DNA of 26,009 nt from positions 1 to 26,009 of the forward strand of contig CAJKFS010000035.1 in NCBI GenBank assembly GCA_905199225.1, given 5' to 3'. Under the pieces are notes generated by a model. The model was not told the origin of the DNA and did no database searches. It was given only the letters and a program-made list of their open reading frames with translations. The number at the start of each line of letters is the position of its first letter. The stretch's first letter is position 1. Source of the stretch: an uncultured Collinsella sp. Its GTDB lineage: Bacteria > Actinomycetota > Coriobacteriia > Coriobacteriales > Coriobacteriaceae. Of this stretch, positions 15,294 through 22,135 are shown in pieces. A program made the translations under genes and the position numbers.

Positions 15294-16214
15294 CTACACG
15301 CGCAGGTAGCGGCGCATGGCGATGGCAGAACCAAAGAGACCGATAATCACGCCGACCAGAATCAGCGCAGCATAGGTCACCAGGTAGTACTGCATCGGCA
15401 GGGCAAACGACATCCAGCCGATGCTCTCCTGCAGACGCGGGATCATCAGATTGCGCAGCAGCTCCAGAACGCCGATGGAAAGCAGCGAGCCCAAAATGGC
15501 CTGCAGCACGCCCTCGGTGATAAACGGGCCACGAATGAAGCCGTTGCTGGCGCCGACCAGACGCATAATCGCAATCTCACGACGACGCGCCGTGATGGAC
15601 AGGCGAATCGTGTTGTTGATGAAGATGAATGCGATAAAGGTCAGAAGACCAACGAGCACCACGGCGGCGATGCGGATGTAGTTGGTCACCTGGAACAGGC
15701 GGCTCACTTCCTCCTGGCCGTACAGCACGCTCGCGTTGACGTCGCCGTCATCCGCGATCTTCTGGAAATCGGCATCCTTCTTGAGCTTCTTTGCCGTGCT
15801 CTCGACCTTGGACGGATCGTCCATCTCAATAGCGAAGGAAGCCGGCAGCGGGTTCTGGCCATCGAGCGCGCTCATGGTGGCGTCGGCGTTGCCCGACATC
15901 TTGCTCGTATACTCGGCCAGCGCGTCGTCCTTGTCCTTATAGGTCACGGACTTGACGTTATTCCACGTCTTAAGCTCGGCCTCAAAAGCCTGAACATCGG
16001 CCTGATCGGCGTCATCACTAATGAACGCGTTGATGACAACCTGATCCTCGACGGTGCCGATCACGGAGTTCAGCATCGCAGAGCCCATGATGAACAGGCC
16101 GATGATAAACAGCGAAAGGAAGATCGTGATGACGGCGCCGAGCGAGGTAGTCCAGTTACGGAAGAAGTGGCTGATTGCTTCTTTGAAGGAGTAGCCCACG
16201 TTAGTTGGTGCCAT
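15294..16214 (-). CDS. ftsX: Cell division protein FtsX (ABC transporter-like permease)
   Basis: A 306-residue membrane protein that pairs with FtsE at the division site and, in studied bacteria, activates peptidoglycan hydrolases through its extracellular loop. A first transmembrane helix (about 24-46) is followed by a large extracellular domain (about 50-178). Then come three more helices (about 180-203, 232-255, 277-300), with the cytoplasmic segment RLSITARRREIAIMRLVGAS (204-223) that contacts the ATPase. The size and layout are typical. The start ATG lies inside the end of ftsE, overlapping by 14 bases, with GGGAGG further upstream, so translation is coupled. A terminator follows. Confidence 0.95.
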   Translation of the reverse strand: MAPTNVGYSFKEAISHFFRNWTTSLGAVITIFLSLFIIGLFIMGSAMLNSVIGTVEDQVVINAFISDDADQADVQAFEAELKTWNNVKSVTYKDKDDALAEYTSKMSGNADATMSALDGQNPLPASFAIEMDDPSKVESTAKKLKKDADFQKIADDGDVNASVLYGQEEVSRLFQVTNYIRIAAVVLVGLLTFIAFIFINNTIRLSITARRREIAIMRLVGASNGFIRGPFITEGVLQAILGSLLSIGVLELLRNLMIPRLQESIGWMSFALPMQYYLVTYAALILVGVIIGLFGSAIAMRRYLRV

Positions 16215-17421
16215 AGTTGCCGTAACCTCCCCTCTCCTGGTCGCGGATGACGTGGCCGCCCTCGAGGGCGATCACGCGACGGTGCATGCTATCGACCATC
16301 TCGCGGTCGTGCGTGGCGACGATCACGGTGGTGCCGGTGCGGTTAATACGCTCAAGCAGCTTCATGATGCCCAGCGAGATCGCCGGGTCGAGGTTGCCCG
16401 TGGGCTCGTCGCAGATCAGCAGCGGCGGACGGTTGACCATAGCACGGGCGACGGCAACGCGCTGCTGCTCGCCACCGGAAAGCTGGTCGGGCAGCGAGTC
16501 CATCTGATCGGCCAGACCGACCAGACGCAGCACCTCGGGCACCTGGCTGCGAATGACGCCCTTGGGCTTGCCGATGCACTGCAGGGCAAACGCCACGTTT
16601 TCGTAGGCGGTCTTTTGCGGCAGAAGCTTAAAGTCCTGGAACACGGCGCCAATCTGGCGGCGCAGGAACGGAACCTTACGGTTCTTGATCTTCATGAGGT
16701 CCTGACCGGCAACCAGGATGCGGCCGCTCGTCGGCTTGACGTCGCGGTTGAGCGTCGACAGCAGCGTGGTCTTACCCGAGCCGGAGTGACCGACCAGGAA
16801 GACGAACTCGCCCGGATAGATCTCGATGTTGATGTCGTCGAGTGCAGGCTTGTTAGGCTGTGCCGGATAGATCTTGGTGACATGCTCCATAAGGATGACG
16901 GGCTCGACACCGGCCTGCTTGGCCATCTTCTTGCGGCTGGCCTGCGGATCGATGGGCGCAAACACCGACGTAAAATCGGGGTTGTTGAGCGCGTTATCGA
17001 GGCTTGCGACCTCGGCTGCCTGATCGCTCTCGACCACCGGGGCAGCAGGCTGCGTGGGGTCGGGAATAGCGGCAAAGAGACCGGACTGCGCAGGCTGAGG
17101 AGCCGGCGTCGCAGGGGCCAAGGGGTCGGGAATGCCGGCCATGGTAGGCTGCGGCGTGGCGGCACCAGCCTGAGGCTGCTCCACGCGAGCGGTCACGGCC
17201 TGAACGGGCTCAAAACCCGCCGTGCCGGAAAGCGCGACATCGCTGGTTGGATTGTAGGCAAAGGGATCGGATGCCGGCTGTGCCTGATCTGCCGGCTGAG
17301 CGGGGGCCTGAGCAACAGGCTGGCCCTCTGAATCCGGAGTGGCGAAACGACTGCCCTGGACGCCTGCCTGCGTCTTGGGGGCATCATCGCCCGCACCGGA
17401 GGTACGGAAGTGGTTACCCAC
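16201..17421 (-). CDS. ftsE: Cell division ATP-binding protein FtsE with long N-terminal extension
   Basis: A 406-residue FtsE. The ATPase domain (about 173-395) is complete: Walker A GHSGSGKTT (211-219), LSGGE signature (314-318), Walker B LLICDEP (334-340) and switch His371. Ordinary FtsE has about 225 residues. Here about 170 residues precede it, rich in Pro, Ala, Gln and Ser and low in predicted structure, with repeats such as IPDPLAPATP and IPDPTQPAAP. The long form is supported by AAGGAG (17426-17431) correctly spaced before a GTG start at 17421. The only nearby internal ATG (codon 166) lacks a comparable site. The ATPase drives conformational change in FtsX, which is encoded next with an overlapping start. 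The role of the extension is unknown; it could bind other cytoplasmic division proteins. Confidence 0.93.
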   Translation of the reverse strand: MGNHFRTSGAGDDAPKTQAGVQGSRFATPDSEGQPVAQAPAQPADQAQPASDPFAYNPTSDVALSGTAGFEPVQAVTARVEQPQAGAATPQPTMAGIPDPLAPATPAPQPAQSGLFAAIPDPTQPAAPVVESDQAAEVASLDNALNNPDFTSVFAPIDPQASRKKMAKQAGVEPVILMEHVTKIYPAQPNKPALDDINIEIYPGEFVFLVGHSGSGKTTLLSTLNRDVKPTSGRILVAGQDLMKIKNRKVPFLRRQIGAVFQDFKLLPQKTAYENVAFALQCIGKPKGVIRSQVPEVLRLVGLADQMDSLPDQLSGGEQQRVAVARAMVNRPPLLICDEPTGNLDPAISLGIMKLLERINRTGTTVIVATHDREMVDSMHRRVIALEGGHVIRDQERGGYGNYGTN

Positions 17422-17466
17422 TGGTGCTCCTTATCGTCGTGCGTTTAAACTACATGAGCGCTTTGT

Positions 17467-17475
17467 ATTTTAGCA
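17467..17475 (-). promoter_or_regulatory. Possible extended -10 promoter of ftsEX
   Basis: TGCTAAAAT on the minus strand fits an extended -10 element (TGn plus TAAAAT), about 45 bases upstream of the ftsE start. No convincing -35 box precedes it. The 525-base gap 17422-17946 otherwise holds two large palindromes and a terminator, listed separately, and no gene that I can see. Confidence 0.4.
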
Positions 17476-17525
17476 GTATTAGCTTTGCTGCACATAAGAA
17501 GCATGGCGTGCTTAGGGATCCCGTC

Positions 17526-17648
17526 GGCCGGGCACAGGGTTACTCTCCAAATCGTCCTCGGACATGTCGGAGCCCCCGCTGCGCGCTTCGCGCGGCAGGG
17601 GCTCCTCCGTCCTGCGGAAAGATTTGGAGAGTAACCCTGTGCCCGGCC
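17526..17648. repeat. Long palindrome with 28-bp perfect arms (MITE- or REP-like)
   Basis: The left arm 17526-17553 (starting GGCCGGGCACAGGG) is the exact reverse complement of 17621-17648. The centre contains a second hairpin, GGAGCCCC (17569-17576) against GGGGCTCC (17598-17605), around a GC-rich tip. Outside the perfect arms, CTTAG (near 17512) and CTAAG (near 17657) continue the symmetry imperfectly. No coding sequence is inside. Its size and symmetry suggest a small non-autonomous element or a processed structured RNA. Confidence 0.85.
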
Positions 17649-17777
17649 TGCGATAACTAAGGGGTCGCCGCGTTTATCTTGGGGTGCTGCATATACAACG
17701 CTGGAAGGGTCTGAATTGCGCTTTGTCGATATATGCCCTTTTCCCTGATGGGACCGTGCTTGAGGGGCGTCTTCATG

Positions 17778-17843
17778 AGTTGCGGTGAAATAGGGACTGT
17801 TGAGCCTTTAAGCTGGCAAAACAGTCCTTATTTCACCGCAACT
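17778..17843. repeat. Palindrome with 24-base arms containing GGGACTGTT
   Basis: The left arm 17778-17801 (AGTTGCGGTGAAATAGGGAC and on) is the reverse complement of 17820-17843 with one mismatch. The 18-base loop is GAGCCTTTAAGCTGGCAA. The core GGGACTGTT resembles the core of the CCTGCCAAAA-family repeats at 12866 and 25078. Confidence 0.85.
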
Positions 17844-17847
17844 GAAA

Positions 17848-17876
17848 CAGGGGCGCTCTCCAAGAGAGCGCCCCTG
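17848..17876 (-). terminator. Probable terminator of the transketolase operon
   Basis: A perfect 13-bp stem CAGGGGCGCTCTC/GAGAGCGCCCCTG with a three-base loop lies 70 bases past the second transketolase gene. On the minus strand it is followed by only TTT, so it is a strong hairpin with a short T-tract. Confidence 0.65.
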
Positions 17877-17946
17877 CCGGGTTTCCATAGTACTGGCGAA
17901 ACAGTTTTATAGTTCTGACGAAGCAGTCCATGAAATCCGTCTTGCC

Positions 17947-18888
17947 TTATGCCAAGAACTCCTTGGTGGTCGCCACGATGTTGGCGGCGTCCAGGCCATA
18001 CTTGTGCAAGAGCTCGGCACCCGGGCCAGACTCACCGAAGGTGTCGTTGACGCCGATCTTCTTGAGCGACGTCGGGCACTGCTCGCACAGGACGTCGGCA
18101 ACGGCGCTGCCCAGGCCACCGATCACAGAGTGCTCCTCGACGGTCACGACGTGACCGGTCTTGGTGGCGCTCTTGACGATCAGGTCGGCATCGATGGGCT
18201 TGATGGTGTGCATGTTGATGACCTCGGCGTCGATGCCCTCGGCAGCGAGCTGCTCGGCGGCCTCGAGAGCCTCGCCGACCATCAGGCCGCAGGCAATGAT
18301 GGTCACATCGGCGCCCTCGCGCATGACAATGCCCTTACCCAACTCGAACTTGTAGGTCTCGGGGTCGTTGATAACCGGCGAGGCCAAACGAGCGAAGCGC
18401 ATGTACACCGGACCGTCGCACTCGTAGGCGGCGCGCGTCACGGCGCGGGCCTCGACGTCGTCGGCAGGAACGATCACAGTCATGCCAGGGATGACGCGCA
18501 TGAGGGCGATATCCTCGCAGCACTGGTGTGTGGCGCCGTCCTCGCCCACCGAGATACCGGCGTGCGTGGCGCCAATCTTAACGTTGAGATGCGGGTAGCC
18601 GATGGAGTTACGGACCTGCTCAAAGGCGCGGCCGGCGGCAAACATGGCAAAGGTGCTCGCGAAGGCAACGCGGCCGGTGGTCGCGATACCGGCGGCGACG
18701 CCCATCAGGTTGCTCTCGGCAATGCCCACATCGAAGAAACGATCGGGGCAGGCGGCCTTGAACTTGCCGGTCTGCGTGGCGGCGGCCAGGTCGGCGTCGA
18801 GGACCACAAAGTCATCGTGCTCGTTGGCGAGCTCGACGAGGGCCTCGCCGTAGCTTACGCGCGTGGCGATTTTTTTGACGTCTGCCAT
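17947..18888 (-). CDS. Transketolase, C-terminal subunit
   Basis: A 313-residue protein carrying the pyrimidine-binding domain and the C-terminal domain of a split transketolase. The cofactor-activating glutamate is in FFDVGIAESN (Glu58). Also visible are ATHQCCEDIALMRVIPGM and the C-terminal TVEEHSVIGGLGSAVAD. With the preceding gene product it should form the active enzyme, moving two-carbon units between sugar phosphates in the non-oxidative pentose phosphate pathway. ATG 18888 follows AGGAG; the frame extends upstream to 18972 only by running into the partner gene. One base separates it from the N-terminal subunit's stop. Similarity to the DXS C-terminal half is expected, but the pairing supports transketolase. 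Confidence 0.93.
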   Translation of the reverse strand: MADVKKIATRVSYGEALVELANEHDDFVVLDADLAAATQTGKFKAACPDRFFDVGIAESNLMGVAAGIATTGRVAFASTFAMFAAGRAFEQVRNSIGYPHLNVKIGATHAGISVGEDGATHQCCEDIALMRVIPGMTVIVPADDVEARAVTRAAYECDGPVYMRFARLASPVINDPETYKFELGKGIVMREGADVTIIACGLMVGEALEAAEQLAAEGIDAEVINMHTIKPIDADLIVKSATKTGHVVTVEEHSVIGGLGSAVADVLCEQCPTSLKKIGVNDTFGESGPGAELLHKYGLDAANIVATTKEFLA

Positions 18889-18889
18889 C

Positions 18890-19720
18890 CTAGAGCTCCT
18901 CTCCGGCGGCCGTGAGCTCTGCCATGGCCTGCTCAAACTGTTCATCGTTGGGGGCCTTGCCGTGCCAACCAACCTGGTTCTCCATAAAGGAAACGCCCTT
19001 GCCCTTCATGGTCTCGGCGATGATGGCGGTCGGCTGACCCTTGGTGGCGCGGGCCTCGGCAAAGGCGGCGCGGATCTGATCGAAATCGTTGCCGTCGGCA
19101 AGCTCCACCACGTGGAACTTAAAGGCGCGGAACTTGTCGGCGAGCGGCATGGGGTCGTTGACCTCCTCGACGGGGCCGTCGATCTGCAGGCCGTTGTGGT
19201 CGACGATCACGCAGAGGTTATCGAGCTGCTGGTTGCCGGCAAACATGGCTGCCTCCCAGACCTGGCCCTCCTCGCTCTCGCCATCACCCAGCAGGGCGTA
19301 CGTGCGGTAAGTATCGCCCCAGTGCTTGGCGGCAACCGCCATGCCCACGGCGGCGGAGATGCCCTGGCCGAGCGAGCCGGTGGACATATCGACGCCCGGG
19401 GTGTCGTTCATGTTGGGATGACCTTGCAGGTGGCTGCCGATATGGCGCAGCGTCTCGAGATCCTCCTTGGGGAAGAACCCACGCTCGGCGAGCACGGCGT
19501 ACAGGCCCGGAGCGCAATGGCCCTTGGAGAGCACAAAACGGTCGCGATCGGCCTTGCGGGGATCGGCCGGGTCGACGTTCATTTCCTCAAAGTACAGATA
19601 GGTCATGATGTCGGCAGCGCCGAGCGAACCGCCCGGATGGCCGGACTTGGCAGCGTGCACGCCGGTGACGATGCCCTTCCTTACCTCGTTGGCAACCTTT
19701 TTGAGCTCTTCGTCGCTCAT
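18890..19720 (-). CDS. Transketolase, N-terminal subunit
   Basis: A 276-residue protein with the thiamine-diphosphate binding domain. The SGHPGGSLGAADI motif (26-38) and LSKGHCAPGLYA (65-76) are typical of the family. The metal/diphosphate motif starts GDGESEEGQ (145-153) and ends at VDHNGLQ with Asn176. Split transketolases of this kind are common in Firmicutes and Actinobacteria. ATG 19720 has GGAAGG four bases upstream. The C-terminal subunit follows after one base, ensuring equal amounts of the two chains. The upstream gap (19721-19928) has no clear promoter that I can defend. Confidence 0.94.
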   Translation of the reverse strand: MSDEELKKVANEVRKGIVTGVHAAKSGHPGGSLGAADIMTYLYFEEMNVDPADPRKADRDRFVLSKGHCAPGLYAVLAERGFFPKEDLETLRHIGSHLQGHPNMNDTPGVDMSTGSLGQGISAAVGMAVAAKHWGDTYRTYALLGDGESEEGQVWEAAMFAGNQQLDNLCVIVDHNGLQIDGPVEEVNDPMPLADKFRAFKFHVVELADGNDFDQIRAAFAEARATKGQPTAIIAETMKGKGVSFMENQVGWHGKAPNDEQFEQAMAELTAAGEEL

Positions 19721-19928
19721 TGTGCCTTCCTTTCATCCTCATTAGACAAAATGCGCACGGCACGGAAAGGTAATCCCAACACAGCCGCAATGCACGTATG
19801 TCATTCATTATGCTGGAAACTGATGGCTTTACCAGAGTTTTTATCATTATTTGAACAATTTAGCAGGCAGAACCGCTGATGAAACGGTTTATCAATGTGA
19901 ACATCTTTTGGATGGAACGCGATCGACC

Positions 19929-20819
19929 CTACGCGCTAATGTCCTTGAATCCCTCGCCGAAGGCTTCCGTAACGTCGGCAACCGTCACGATGGCATGAGG
20001 ATCGCGCTCGCGCACGATCGTCTTGAGGGTATTGAGCTCTCGACGGCTCACGATGACCATAATCACTGGCTTCTCGGCACCCGAATACATGCCAGTCGCC
20101 TTAAACTTGGTACAACCACGACCCAGGCCATACATGATATCGGCAGCGATATCAGGGAACTTGTCCGAGATGATGAGTACCATACGGCGTTTGTTGCCAC
20201 CATCGACCACGGCATCGATCACGTAGCCGCTAATGACCATCGAAAGGCCTGCATACAGTGCGTTTTCGATTGAAAAGACCGGAGCCGATAGCGCGCATAC
20301 GGCAACATCGATCGCCATGACGGTCGAGCCCACCGGCAGCGAGGTGTTACGCGAGATGATTTGGCCAATCGTGTCCGAGCCGCCGGTGTTGGCGCCGGCG
20401 CGCAACACCATGCCGTAACCGATGCCCGTAATAATGCCGCCCCACATGGCAGGGAGCATCAGGTCCGCATCCGCCAGAGGTGCTACAAACGGGGCGAACA
20501 GATCGGTAAAGAAGCCCAGCAGCACAAAGCCCGTCGCGGTCTGCACCACGTAGAACATGCCGCCCTCGCGCATAACGACCAACAACAGCAAGGCGTTCAT
20601 CACGATCGTCTGAATACCAACGGGAAGCGATAGGCCGCGCGCCGCGCCGACCGCCTGGATAATGGTGGCAAGGCCCGTAACGCCACCGGCGGCAAGACCG
20701 TTGGGAATCAAAAACAAGTCGGTCGCGATGGCGGCCAAGGCACACCCCAACATGATCTGGGGCAGGTCGTGAAAGAAGTTCATCGAAAGAATGCGCTTGA
20801 TGTCCAGACGATATGCCAT
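19929..20819 (-). CDS. YitT-family membrane protein (DUF161/DUF2179)
   Basis: A 296-residue protein with five to six hydrophobic segments between residues 20 and 185. The family motif FLIPNGLAAGGVTGLA (36-51) and the later GYGMVLRAGANTGGSDTIGQI are present. A soluble C-terminal DUF2179 domain (about 205-290) includes MYSGAEKPVIMVIVSRRE and ends with VTVADVTEAFGEGF. The molecular function of this family is not established. The start ATG 20819 follows GAGGGAGG. Directly upstream of that site, on the same strand, is a strong intrinsic terminator hairpin (20832-20860), so either that hairpin ends prfB transcription and a promoter is squeezed in, or yitT is controlled by readthrough. Confidence 0.9.
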   Translation of the reverse strand: MAYRLDIKRILSMNFFHDLPQIMLGCALAAIATDLFLIPNGLAAGGVTGLATIIQAVGAARGLSLPVGIQTIVMNALLLLVVMREGGMFYVVQTATGFVLLGFFTDLFAPFVAPLADADLMLPAMWGGIITGIGYGMVLRAGANTGGSDTIGQIISRNTSLPVGSTVMAIDVAVCALSAPVFSIENALYAGLSMVISGYVIDAVVDGGNKRRMVLIISDKFPDIAADIMYGLGRGCTKFKATGMYSGAEKPVIMVIVSRRELNTLKTIVRERDPHAIVTVADVTEAFGEGFKDISA

Positions 20820-20831
20820 GCTGCCTCCCTC

Positions 20832-20860
20832 AAAAAAGCGCACCCAAACGGATGCGCTTT
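20832..20860 (-). terminator. Intrinsic terminator immediately before the yitT ribosome binding site
   Basis: On the minus strand AAAGCGCA/TGCGCTTT form an 8-bp stem around the CCGTTTGGG loop, with T-run TTTTTT (20837-20832). The T-run is followed at once by GAGGGAGGCAGC and the yitT ATG. The loop region is shared with the rpmE terminator at 25218-25255. Confidence 0.85.
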
Positions 20861-20899
20861 GAACTTCTTCTTGTATTCGATTCTACCGATTCGCCGGAC

Positions 20900-20990
20900 A
20901 AAAACCACCCCTGCGCAGGGTTTGCTCTGGATACAAAACCACCCTGCTGGGAGGGTTTTAATCCATCTCCACATAAACCGGGCGGTTTAT
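20900..20990 (-). other. Three hairpins at the 3' end of prfB
   Basis: ATAAACCG/CGGTTTAT (20973-20990) includes the prfB stop codon. Next come two similar elements, AAAACCCTCC...GGGTGGTTTT (20935-20959) and AAACCCTGCGCAGGGGTGGTTTTTG (20899-20923 on the minus strand). The last ends in a T-run and looks like a terminator. A -10-like TAGAAT (20885-20880) lies between these and the yitT-proximal terminator, with a poor -35. Confidence 0.6.
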
Positions 20991-22135
20991 GCAGACGGGG
21001 TCTCCGCGTCGGCGTTGCCGGTGGCCCAGCGATGGTAGCCAATAACAAACGGGTCCAGGTCGCCATCGTCAAGAACGGCCTCGACATTGCTGGTCTCCAC
21101 GCCCGTGCGTAGGTCCTTGACCATCTGGTACGGGTAGAGCACGTAGCTGCGAATCTGGTTGCCAAAACCAATCGTGGTCTTGGGTCCGCGGATCTCATCC
21201 AGGGCCTCGGCGCGCTTCTCGAGCTCAATCTCGTACAGGCGGGCCTTGAGGATCTGCATGCACGCAGCCTTGTTCTGAATCTGGCTGCGCTCGTTTTGAC
21301 AGGTAACCACAATGCCGCTGGGGAAATGCGTCACGCGCACGGCGGAGTCGGTGGTGTTGACGCCCTGACCGCCCGGGCCGCTCGCGTGGTACACGTCCAC
21401 GCGGATGTCATCGGGGCTGATCTCGATGTCGATATCATCGGGTAGCACGGGGATGACCTCGACGCCGGCAAACGTGGTCTGGCGGCGCTTCTTGTCGTCG
21501 GTGGGGCTAATGCGAACCAAGCGGTGGACGCCGGCCTCGGCGCGCAGCATGCCAAATGCGTCCTTGCCCTCGACGGTAAAGGTCGCGCGGTCGATGCCGA
21601 TGACCTCGGCTGCGGGACAGTCGTTGATGGTGACCTTCCAGCCGCGACGCTGGCAGTACTTCATGTACATCTTAAAGAGCATGAAGGTCCAGTCCTGGGC
21701 CTCCAGACCACCCTGTCCGGGCTTGATAGTCACAATAGCATCGCCGTGATCGAACTCACCGGTAAACCAGCTCGAAAGCTCAAGCTCGTCGATAGCGCGG
21801 GCCAGGCGTTCTGCCGTAGCGGCAGCCTCCTCGCGCAATGCGGCGGCGTCGGGGTCATCCCCCATCTCTTCGGCAAGCTCCAGCGCGGCGCGGGCATCGG
21901 AAAGCTCGCCGCGCGCGGTGTCCACGGCAGCGATATCTTCCTTGGTGCGAGCGATCTCCTCCATGGTGGCACGAGCGGCGTCGGCGTCATCCCAAAAGCC
22001 AGGGGCAACACTTTTGGCCTCGAGCTCGGTCACGCGGGTACGCTTCTCGTCCAAGTGGAGATACGACTCGACCTCACCGAGCCGGTCCGCAAACGCGTCC
22101 AGCTCGGCGGGCGTTACCTCTAAAGCCTCAGCCAT
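20987..22135 (-). CDS. prfB: Peptide chain release factor 2 (RF2), no frameshift, altered codon-recognition tripeptide
   Basis: A 382-residue class I release factor that hydrolyses peptidyl-tRNA at UAA and UGA. The catalytic GGQ is at residues 255-257 (ASGPGGQGVNTTDSAVR). The stop-codon recognition tripeptide, SPF in typical RF2, reads Ser-Pro-Thr at 210-212 (RISPTDDKKRR); I checked the codons AGC CCC ACC. Many RF2 genes need a +1 frameshift near codon 25. Here the equivalent site reads TAT CTC CAC and the frame is continuous. The ATG shares its A with the secA stop (TAATG), so prfB is coupled to secA. RF1 is excluded by overall similarity to RF2 around LEAQDW and by the C-terminal LRTGVETSNVEAVLDG-like end. 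Confidence 0.94.
   Translation of the reverse strand: MAEALEVTPAELDAFADRLGEVESYLHLDEKRTRVTELEAKSVAPGFWDDADAARATMEEIARTKEDIAAVDTARGELSDARAALELAEEMGDDPDAAALREEAAATAERLARAIDELELSSWFTGEFDHGDAIVTIKPGQGGLEAQDWTFMLFKMYMKYCQRRGWKVTINDCPAAEVIGIDRATFTVEGKDAFGMLRAEAGVHRLVRISPTDDKKRRQTTFAGVEVIPVLPDDIDIEISPDDIRVDVYHASGPGGQGVNTTDSAVRVTHFPSGIVVTCQNERSQIQNKAACMQILKARLYEIELEKRAEALDEIRGPKTTIGFGNQIRSYVLYPYQMVKDLRTGVETSNVEAVLDDGDLDPFVIGYHRWATGNADAETPSA

Noticed and set aside
22030..22080. An RF2 programmed frameshift site
   Set aside because: The region aligned with the usual CTT TGA site reads CTC CAC, and the reading frame is open from the ATG. No in-frame UGA exists.
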